Origin: Ignavibacteria bacterium
GTDB taxonomy: Bacteria; Bacteroidota; Ignavibacteria; UBA10030; SZUA-254
Assembly: GCA_005877655.1 (NCBI GenBank)
Contig: VBOC01000187.1
Location: forward strand, 1-6,317
Direction of reading: 5' to 3'
DNA length: 6,317 bases
Positions 1-5,221 of this stretch are shown here, one piece after another. The position numbers were made by a program, and so were the translations under genes. Position 1 is the stretch's first letter. Each line of letters begins with the position of its first letter. The notes under the pieces are model-generated. The model was given only the letters and a program-made list of their open reading frames with translations. It made no database searches and was not told the origin of the DNA.

Positions 1-1419
1 AAGAGCCGGATTCTTTCCGTCAAGAACAAGCCCCTTCTTGTGGACGATGAACATCGGTATTCGGGTGCCGTCCTTGCTTTGATAAAATACCTGCCTGGTT
101 TCGTAAGTGTCCGGATCGAAATCGATGGACGGCTTCTGGTAGAGCTTCGACTCCTTCGTGCGAAAATCATACTGATAGATCGTCGAAGGGAAGGTAAACG
201 ATGTGGCGCTGTAAAACACGACCCGGTCGTCATTTTTCCCCGCGAACCCCATCACTGCTCCCAGAGCCGGCAGCGTAATTTCGTTTTCAAGCCGCCCTCC
301 GGTGTCGTAAACATAGACATGGTGGCTCACGTCTTTCATGTAGGTCGCGACGAGCCTGCCGCCGACAAGCGAGGCGCTCATGAGCGCATCTTTTTTTTCA
401 GGCAAGATGTCCTTCCAGTCGGGCTCTGTCGGCGCGGAAGGATCGACGAGGATCACCCTTCCGTTCGGCGCCTTGCGATCGGTCCGGAAGACAATTCCGC
501 GATCGATGACTCCGACCAGGGAAACATTATCGTCGAATGTCTCGATGACAGGCCGGAAGCTGGTGTCTTTCCCCTTCATCTCCCGGAAGTAGACGGCGTT
601 CCCCTTCGAGCCCCCCTGATCGATCGTGAGGACGCCGTAGCGTTCGTCCTCGGTCACCGACAGGCCGAAGGTGCGCAGAGGATGGGCTTGATCCTCGTAC
701 ACCAGCCTGTCGCTGCCCTGCTCGCGGCCCACCTCGTGATAATACACTTTCTGGTATTCGTTCTTCGCCGTCAGCGCCTTTGTCGTGTCGGCCGGCGCGT
801 CGTACCGGCTGTAGTAGAAACCGTTCTGAAACCATGAGATGCCCGTAAATTTTGCCCACTTGATCTTGTCGGGCAGTTGTCGCTTCGATCCGACCTCCAT
901 TAGATAAATTTCCCGCCAGTCCGAGCCGCTGCGCGATATGCCGTACGCCAGGTATTTGCCGTCTTTAGAGAATCCAAGACCGCCCAGGGCGATGGTTCCG
1001 TCGGCAGAGAGATTGTTCGGATCGAGAAGGATTTCGGGCGCCGCTTCGAGGCCGTGCCGGATGTAGAGGACGCTCTGGTTCTGAAGACCGTCATTCTTGT
1101 AAAAGTAATAATTCTCTCCCTCGCGAAAAGGCGGGGTGTACTTCGGATAGTTCCAGATCTTCGTGAGCCGCTCCTTGATGTGCTCACGGAACGGGATTTT
1201 TCCGAGATACCCGAACGTGACTTTGTTCTCGGCTTCAACCCACGCAGCGACGCTCTTCGAGGTGTCGCTCTCCATCCACCGATAGGGATCTGCAACCGGT
1301 GTGCCGAAATACGAATCGACGTGATCGAGCTTCTGGGGCTTTGGATATTCAAGCGGCTGCGCCCACAGGGAGGCGGCCGTCCATGAGAGAATAAAGACGA
1401 GGTAGCCCGTTTTCTTCAT
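1..1419 (-). CDS. Prolyl oligopeptidase (S9A family), secreted, 3' end cut off by the window
   Basis: This frame is open for 473 codons from the ATG at 1419 to the left edge with no stop, so the gene is partial at its C-terminus. Residues 1-20 form a signal peptide (Lys-Lys, a hydrophobic core, then LWA before Q21), so export is expected. Family motifs follow in order: a DSYFGTPVADPYRWME-type N-terminal motif (35-50), NQSVLY (114-119), a WFQNGFYYSRYD propeller motif (196-207), SFTFPSTIYQYDF (407-419) and SKDGTRIPMFIVHKKGL (448-464), which leads into the hydrolase domain. S9A enzymes cut short peptides after proline and are usually about 700 aa. The catalytic Ser, Asp and His would therefore lie in the roughly 230 missing residues and cannot be checked here. 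The start lies 17 nt after the stop of the radical SAM gene, with a weak AAAGAG upstream, which implies translation from a shared transcript. The family call is secure; the substrate is unknown. Confidence 0.93.
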   Translation of the reverse strand, partial: MKKTGYLVFILSWTAASLWAQPLEYPKPQKLDHVDSYFGTPVADPYRWMESDTSKSVAAWVEAENKVTFGYLGKIPFREHIKERLTKIWNYPKYTPPFREGENYYFYKNDGLQNQSVLYIRHGLEAAPEILLDPNNLSADGTIALGGLGFSKDGKYLAYGISRSGSDWREIYLMEVGSKRQLPDKIKWAKFTGISWFQNGFYYSRYDAPADTTKALTAKNEYQKVYYHEVGREQGSDRLVYEDQAHPLRTFGLSVTEDERYGVLTIDQGGSKGNAVYFREMKGKDTSFRPVIETFDDNVSLVGVIDRGIVFRTDRKAPNGRVILVDPSAPTEPDWKDILPEKKDALMSASLVGGRLVATYMKDVSHHVYVYDTGGRLENEITLPALGAVMGFAGKNDDRVVFYSATSFTFPSTIYQYDFRTKESKLYQKPSIDFDPDTYETRQVFYQSKDGTRIPMFIVHKKGLVLDGKNPAL

Positions 1420-1436
1420 GGGCTCTTTAATTTGGG

Positions 1437-3065
1437 TCAGGTCGTAGACTTCCGCGACGCCGGCTCCCCGGCTGCGGCGGCAACGCGTCGGTCTCCGTTT
1501 GTCGGAACAGGCGGCATCTCCCTCTCCCGATCGGTCACCGCCTTGAGATACGCATTCGGATCGTGGCACACAGCTCCCGGGGGCAACCAGTGCCAGAGCG
1601 GCCCGAGATCCCTCCTGACCTGCGACTCATAGAAGTCAGGCAGCTCATCTGTTTCCTGTTCAAAATAACGCCGGAATGCCGGCTCGCTGTCAAGCCGGCG
1701 GCGTACCTCGGTGTTGTATTTGATCCGACCGAAACCCTCGGAAGAAACCGCCCGCACCACATTCATCCATCGGGGGATAAAAGCGTTCGTCGCAAGCAGG
1801 CGATTGGTAATCGCGCGCCACGAGAAGGTATGCTTCCCCAGGTCGATCACGTTCGAGTAAAAGTCGGTCCAGCAATAGTTCTTCGGTTTCACGTTCATGG
1901 CGCGGTTATTGTCAAGGAAATGGAACGGAAACGGCAGAACTCTGTTGGCGCGCTGGTATTCGAGATTGAGCGGGGCCGCCTGCCCGAATGCTGAAAGCAG
2001 GGAATAGCCCGGAAAAGCCCCGGGGGTCAGATCCACAAATCTTTTCGTGAGCTCGAATGGTTCCCGGCCTACGTCGACGTCGAGTCCCAGGACGAAGTTC
2101 GTCTGAACATACGGAATATACCTCAGGATCATATTCACCTGTTCGGAGACCTGCGTGACCTTGTCCATGCCGGTCAATCTGCCGGTCTTCGACTTATCGC
2201 CGAGATCGTACCACGACTCAATTCCGGGAAGAAGAGCTTTGAACCCGTTGCGCCTGAGGCGTTTCACGTGCGGCTCCGAGAGCAGCGACAGGCTGCTTTC
2301 GGCGATGAAATCGATTCTGCCCTGCGGCACCGCCTCCTCGATCGCATCCAGGTAGTCGTCGAATCGCACGCCGAAATTTGGATCGTGCCACCCGACGAGC
2401 GGGTGTTTGTACTTTTCGAGTAGAAAGGAGAGGTCATCCTTCATCACTTCGAAATCGAGCGGCTGGTAGGCCACGGTCGAGTCGATGCAAAAGCTGCAGG
2501 TATAGGGACACCCCAGGCTGCCGAGCATCGGGACCATTTTCATAAAGAGAGCTTTTTGCAGCGTCGGCTCAATGAATTTCCACCGTTCGCGGACGCCGGG
2601 GAGCGACGCTGGCTGACGGGCGGCGCCGACGTGCGTACCCATCGGCCGATACTGCGAACAATCCTGCACGATGTCGTGGACCACTGTCTTGTCCGTGAAC
2701 CCGGCCACGTAGTCGAAGTATCGCAGCGCATCCTGGGGGTAGCAGCGAGCGTGGGGGCCGCCGAGAACCGTGACAGCGCCCCGGGAACGGAAGAGATGAC
2801 TGATCGCGTACGCGGTGAGAGCTGATTCTGTAAAAGCACAGATGAAAAGAAGATCGACTCGCTCCGGCAGTTCATCGACCAGATTCTCAAAACCGGTATA
2901 GCAGACGAATGTTACCTCATGCCCCTGTTCTTCGCACCATACTCCCACGACCTGGGGCATGATGCTGGCAAGATTGGCATTCATGACGCGCGCGAAAAGG
3001 GCCCGCGTCGGCCCCTTGGTTACAAGGTCGATGATCCCGATACGCAATTTTCTTCCGCCGCTCAT
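1437..3065 (-). CDS. Cobalamin-binding-domain radical SAM protein
   Basis: The 542-aa product begins with a Rossmann-like region typical of B12-binding domains in radical SAM enzymes (about residues 7-135), including LGGPHA at 101-106. It lacks the DxHxxG histidine motif, as is usual when B12 binds without a protein histidine ligand. The radical SAM core follows: the CPYTCSFC cluster has C186, C190 and C193 (CxxxCxxC) to bind the 4Fe-4S cluster that cleaves S-adenosylmethionine. Downstream are WHDPNFGV (226-233), GIESW (281-285) and LGLD (326-329), which fit the TIM-barrel core. The C-terminal part (about 360-515) is rich in aromatic residues and unassigned, and the last 25 residues look low-complexity. 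Such proteins methylate unactivated carbons or rearrange rings, but nothing here shows which substrate. The start has a good GAGGAG at 3074-3079, 8 nt upstream. The oligopeptidase gene follows after 17 nt. The family is secure; the reaction is unknown. Confidence 0.93.
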   Translation of the reverse strand: MSGGRKLRIGIIDLVTKGPTRALFARVMNANLASIMPQVVGVWCEEQGHEVTFVCYTGFENLVDELPERVDLLFICAFTESALTAYAISHLFRSRGAVTVLGGPHARCYPQDALRYFDYVAGFTDKTVVHDIVQDCSQYRPMGTHVGAARQPASLPGVRERWKFIEPTLQKALFMKMVPMLGSLGCPYTCSFCIDSTVAYQPLDFEVMKDDLSFLLEKYKHPLVGWHDPNFGVRFDDYLDAIEEAVPQGRIDFIAESSLSLLSEPHVKRLRRNGFKALLPGIESWYDLGDKSKTGRLTGMDKVTQVSEQVNMILRYIPYVQTNFVLGLDVDVGREPFELTKRFVDLTPGAFPGYSLLSAFGQAAPLNLEYQRANRVLPFPFHFLDNNRAMNVKPKNYCWTDFYSNVIDLGKHTFSWRAITNRLLATNAFIPRWMNVVRAVSSEGFGRIKYNTEVRRRLDSEPAFRRYFEQETDELPDFYESQVRRDLGPLWHWLPPGAVCHDPNAYLKAVTDREREMPPVPTNGDRRVAAAAGEPASRKSTT

Positions 3066-3134
3066 TCGTCGCTCTCCTCAACCGGTTTTTCGATCAAACT
3101 TTTTCCCCCTGTCTGCCGGGGCCAAGTGGTTTAC

Positions 3135-3455
3135 TTACGACCGTATTACGACTCTTTCCGGACTGCCAGGTTTAAGGAGCTGGCCGTCAATCTCGAAATT
3201 TCCCGATCGGACAGGTATTACCCGCGCCATCCCGCCTTTCGCGGCTCGATACCATACGCCTCCCTCTCTCACATCACCAACCTGAGCCGTTTCTTGTGGT
3301 ATGAATGTAACCTTCCGCGAAGGTAATATCAACTTTTCCGTTGACGCATGCCCCGCCTTGTTCAATTCATGCCGCTCCCGCATCACCGATACCGGTTTGA
3401 ATGGAATTTGCGCGCAGTTGCGGCCTTCGGCCCCTTGCTCCGTAAACCTTTTCAT
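3135..3455 (-). CDS. Possible small hypothetical protein, 106 aa
   Basis: This frame stays open from an ATG at 3455 (preceded by GGAAAG, 6 nt away) to a TAA at 3135-3137. It lies 69 nt upstream of the radical SAM gene on the same strand. The product is basic. Its second half looks strand-rich, around GGVWYRAAKGG and NFEIDGQLLKPG, and it has no signal peptide, membrane segment or family I recognise. Points for it: it fills most of an otherwise empty region, and its codons favour G or C in third position about as the neighbours do, judged by eye. Points against it: it uses several ATA, TTA and AGA codons, and its start lies only 38 nt from the divergent sigma-factor start, leaving little promoter room. 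A second in-frame Met at 3383 is an alternative start without a ribosome site. The frame extends further upstream into the sigma gene, but that part is antisense and was left out. Confidence 0.3.
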   Translation of the reverse strand: MKRFTEQGAEGRNCAQIPFKPVSVMRERHELNKAGHASTEKLILPSRKVTFIPQETAQVGDVREGGVWYRAAKGGMARVIPVRSGNFEIDGQLLKPGSPERVVIRS

Positions 3456-3482
3456 GCTACTTTCCGTCTTATTATTGCAAAC

Positions 3483-3488
3483 AAGGAG
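3483..3488 (+). promoter_or_regulatory. Ribosome binding site for the ECF sigma factor
   Basis: AAGGAG lies 5 nt before the GTG at 3494. It decides the start: the next in-frame Met is residue 37, inside sigma region 2, so initiation at GTG is required to keep the domain whole. Confidence 0.8.
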
Positions 3489-3493
3489 CTCCA

Positions 3494-4108
3494 GTGACCG
3501 ATGAACAGCTGCTGATCGATCGTGCTCAGCAGGGCGACCGGGAGGCCTTTCGGCATCTCGTGGAACGCTCGAACGCGGATGTTTACCGGCTTGCGTACGA
3601 TATGACACGCAACCGCCATGACGCCGAGGATCTGTCACAGGAAGTCTTCATCCGGGCGCACCGTTCACTGGCAAATTTCAGGCGCGAGGCGAAATGGAGC
3701 ACGTGGCTCTACAGGATTACGGTTAACCTCTGCCTGGATCACCGGGACAAGCAATCGAGAAAACGAATGGAATACAGAGATGATACGGGTTATGAGGATC
3801 AGGCGGACGGATCCAGCCGGCGGGAAGCGCGAAACAGCGGAGCCGCAAGCAGTCCGGCCACAAGCAGTCCCGACAGAGAAACCGAGTCGGTCATGATTCA
3901 GCAGCATATAGAGCAGGCGCTCAGCCGGCTCCCGGCGCAGGAACGGGCAGTGTTCTCGCTGCGCCACTACCATGACCTGCCGCTGAAAGAAATCGCGGAC
4001 ACGATGAACATCGCGGAGGGAACGGTCAAGTCGCACCTCTTCCGGGCTCTGCAGCGCCTGCGTCGGGAACTGGCATTCTACAAAAAAGAGATCGGACCGG
4101 AGGGATAA
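3494..4108 (+). CDS. ECF (sigma-70 group 4) RNA polymerase sigma factor
   Basis: The 204-aa product directs RNA polymerase to a specific set of promoters. Region 2 spans about residues 8-90 and includes the core-binding DAEDLSQEVFIRAHR segment (43-57) and the -10-recognising WSTWLYRITVN segment (68-78). Region 4 spans about 135-192 and holds the helix-turn-helix LKEIADTMNIAEGTVKSHLF (164-183), which reads the -35 element. There is no region 1.1 or 3, which places it in the extracytoplasmic-function class. The linker (about 92-134) is long and Ser/Pro/charge-rich, and includes a 15-bp tandem duplication. The stop overlaps the anti-sigma start by one base (TAATG), so the two are translationally coupled, as is common for cognate pairs. 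Genes of this type often activate their own operon, but no matching promoter was recognised upstream. The class is secure; the target genes are unknown. Confidence 0.95.
   Translation: MTDEQLLIDRAQQGDREAFRHLVERSNADVYRLAYDMTRNRHDAEDLSQEVFIRAHRSLANFRREAKWSTWLYRITVNLCLDHRDKQSRKRMEYRDDTGYEDQADGSSRREARNSGAASSPATSSPDRETESVMIQQHIEQALSRLPAQERAVFSLRHYHDLPLKEIADTMNIAEGTVKSHLFRALQRLRRELAFYKKEIGPEG
3845..3874 (+). repeat. 15-bp tandem duplication in the sigma-factor linker
   Basis: Two adjacent 15-nt units (3845-3859 and 3860-3874) match at 12 of 15 positions and share CAAGCAGTCC. They encode ASSPA and TSSPD in frame, lengthening the disordered linker between regions 2 and 4 by five residues. Confidence 0.7.
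4099..4104 (+). promoter_or_regulatory. Ribosome binding site for the anti-sigma factor, before three ATGs in a row
   Basis: GGAGGG sits inside the end of the sigma gene. Three consecutive in-frame ATG codons follow at 4108, 4111 and 4114, with spacings of 3, 6 and 9 nt. The second or third fits the usual spacing better than the first, so the true start may be 4111 or 4114. The product would differ only by one or two Met. Confidence 0.65.
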
Positions 4109-4932
4109 TGATGATGACGTGTGAACGGAGCCGGGAACTTTTCCCGGAAGCCCTCTACAGCGAGCTGGCGCCGGACTTGCAAAATGAATTCCGTGAACAC
4201 CTCGCCTCATGTCTGAGCTGCAGGACGGAGTTCGAAGAATTGAAGGCAACGCTTCAGTTCATGAATCGGCGCAGCCGGCCGCAGCCCGGCCGCGATTTCC
4301 TGGAGTCGTTCTGGGATCGACTCAGCGCCAGGCTTCCTGCCGGCGAGAAGATAGCACGCCCCGTAGTTTCGGGTGGGGCCTCCTATCGCACTCGCCCTGC
4401 CCGCGTCCCCGCCTGGGCCTACGGCATCGCTGCAGTGCTCCTGATCGCGGTCGGAGTTTATCTTGGGCGGACATTTTTTGGAGGCCCCACGCCCGGAGTA
4501 CCACGGAACGATGAGCAACTCTTGAGTGCGGGTGCGATGCCGCAAGAAGACAGCACTTCGGCTAAGGCGGTCGCCTATCTGGAACGGTCGAAGAACTTGC
4601 TCATCGGGCTTACCAATCTCGACGAAGAGCACCGCTCCTCACTCGATCTGAGCAGGAATCAGGAGGTCTCGCGGGAACTCATTCAGCAGGCGAACGTCCT
4701 CACGGTGGCTCTGAACAGGCCCGACCAGCAGCAGATGCGCCGGCTCATTCAGGATCTTGAAGTCATACTCCTCCAACTTGCAAACATCGATGTGAAACCG
4801 GGAGTCCCGGCGATCGAACTTGTGCAGAAAGGGGTCGACCAGAGGTCGATTCTCCTCAAAATCAATCTCGAGGAAATGCGCGCCATAGCCCGCCGGACTC
4901 CTCCGAATCAACCGAAGAAAACCAATCTGTAA
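4108..4932 (+). CDS. Membrane anti-sigma factor with zinc-finger (ZAS-like) domain
   Basis: The 274-aa product probably binds and silences the sigma factor encoded just upstream. The cytoplasmic N-terminus has C5, then HLASCLSC with H31, C35 and C38, which is the HxxxCxxC pattern plus upstream Cys of zinc-containing anti-sigma domains. One membrane segment lies at about 101-120 (AWAYGIAAVLLIAVGVYL), preceded by arginines, which predicts cytoplasmic N-terminus and outside C-terminus. The outer domain (about 125-274) appears mostly helical, with a segment at 152-170 containing AYLERSKNLLIGL and long amphipathic stretches at 185-225 and 235-262. I cannot assign it to a named sensor family. Gene order and the TAATG overlap support pairing with the sigma factor, and the HEAT-repeat gene follows after 16 nt. 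The anti-sigma role is inferred from motif and context. The signal and the route of release (proteolysis or conformational change) are not visible. Confidence 0.92.
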   Translation: MMMTCERSRELFPEALYSELAPDLQNEFREHLASCLSCRTEFEELKATLQFMNRRSRPQPGRDFLESFWDRLSARLPAGEKIARPVVSGGASYRTRPARVPAWAYGIAAVLLIAVGVYLGRTFFGGPTPGVPRNDEQLLSAGAMPQEDSTSAKAVAYLERSKNLLIGLTNLDEEHRSSLDLSRNQEVSRELIQQANVLTVALNRPDQQQMRRLIQDLEVILLQLANIDVKPGVPAIELVQKGVDQRSILLKINLEEMRAIARRTPPNQPKKTNL

Positions 4933-4936
4933 ACCT

Positions 4937-4940
4937 GGAG
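4937..4940 (+). promoter_or_regulatory. Ribosome binding site for the exported HEAT-repeat protein
   Basis: GGAG lies 8 nt before the ATG at 4949, a good spacing. It favours 4949 over the in-frame ATGs at 4970, 4991 and 5012, none of which has a purine-rich site at the right distance. The 21-bp repeat is therefore probably translated. Confidence 0.65.
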
Positions 4941-4948
4941 AACTCTCA

Positions 4949-5014
4949 ATGCAAGCACGAACCCGAACAATGCGACCACGAACCCGGACGATGCAAGCAC
5001 GAACCCGGACGATG
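4949..5014 (+). repeat. 21-bp in-frame tandem repeat at the start of a signal peptide
   Basis: Three complete 21-nt units (4949-4969, 4970-4990, 4991-5011) each begin with ATG and encode MQARTRT, MRPRTRT and MQARTRT. A diverged fourth unit from 5012 encodes MRPLTLV and runs into the hydrophobic signal core. By eye, units 1 and 3 and units 2 and 3 each match at 19 of 21 positions. The alternating A-B-A-B order suggests that a 42-bp pair was the duplicated block. Because the unit is a multiple of three, copy-number change alters length without changing frame. Confidence 0.9.
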
Positions 5015-5221
5015 CGACCGCTCACGCTTGTGACGTTTGCCGCGATAACCTGCGTGCTCATCATCCCATCCAAGTCCCGCGCCCAGGAGACGGCCTCGAA
5101 AGCGTACGAGAAGGCCTACAATTATATCCTGGACGAGAAGTGGACAGACGCTCAGAAGGCCTTTGTGGATTTGATCAAGAAGTACCAGAAAAGCCTTTGG
5201 ATGTTATCGCGACTTCATTAA
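4949..5221 (+). CDS. Exported TPR/HEAT-repeat protein, N-terminal part, ended early by a frame break
   Basis: This 90-aa frame carries the start of the third operon gene. Residues 1-21 are the Arg/Thr-rich repeat. Residues 22-45 are a signal peptide core (MRPLTLVTFAAITCVLIIP, then SKSRA before QE), so the product should leave the cytoplasm. Residues 46-83 read as a TPR-like hairpin (KAYNYILDEKWTDAQKAF, LIKKYQKSLW). The frame then gives WMLSRLH and stops at 5219-5221. The expected continuation, a second TPR-like helix followed by the HEAT repeats, is found in the +1 frame from about 5193. That makes this a fragment of a longer gene rather than a small protein in its own right. Removing one A from the AAAA at 5189-5192 would join the frames, though a deletion of about 20 codons fits the TPR spacing better. 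It starts 16 nt after the anti-sigma stop. Confidence 0.75.
   Translation: MQARTRTMRPRTRTMQARTRTMRPLTLVTFAAITCVLIIPSKSRAQETASKAYEKAYNYILDEKWTDAQKAFVDLIKKYQKSLWMLSRLH

Larger units (their letters stand above)
3066..3493. other. Divergent intergenic region
   Basis: These 428 nt separate the minus-strand radical SAM/oligopeptidase genes from the plus-strand sigma-factor operon and should contain promoters for both. The only content I can propose is the weak small ORF at 3135-3455. The direct repeat TTACGAC occurs at 3135-3141 and 3148-3154, and short complementary stretches such as CCCC/GGGG near 3106-3121 are too weak to call hairpins. No convincing promoter, riboswitch, tRNA or rho-independent terminator was seen. 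Confidence 0.5.

Noticed and set aside
40..837. Plus-strand 265-aa open frame
   Set aside because: It is antisense to the oligopeptidase, whose motifs run continuously through this stretch. The plus-strand product is Arg/Val/His-rich with no recognisable domain.
3106..3121. CCCC/GGGG inverted repeat near 3106-3121 as a terminator or attenuator
   Set aside because: The stem is only 4 bp with an 8-nt loop, and a proper T-run is lacking on either strand.
3435..3463. TTGCTC, 17-nt spacer, TACTTT as a sigma-70-type promoter for the sigma operon
   Set aside because: The spacing is ideal and the distance to the ribosome site plausible, but each hexamer matches consensus at only three positions. 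That is expected by chance.
3470..3477. TATTATTG as a Bacteroidota-type -7 element (TAnnTTTG) or a -10 box
   Set aside because: It would put the transcript start on the ribosome site at 3483-3488, and no -33 or -35 partner is present.
3456..3638. Upstream extension of the small minus-strand ORF
   Set aside because: This part overlaps sigma region 2 in antisense. Only the portion from the Met at 3455 is worth keeping as a candidate.
3665..4249. Minus-strand 194-aa open frame
   Set aside because: It is antisense to the end of the sigma factor and the start of the anti-sigma factor, both of which are firmly identified.
5189..5192. Programmed +1 frameshift at AAAA in the HEAT-repeat gene
   Set aside because: The sequence has no known +1 signal such as a stop codon or rare codon at the shift point. 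The TPR spacing suggests missing sequence rather than recoding.
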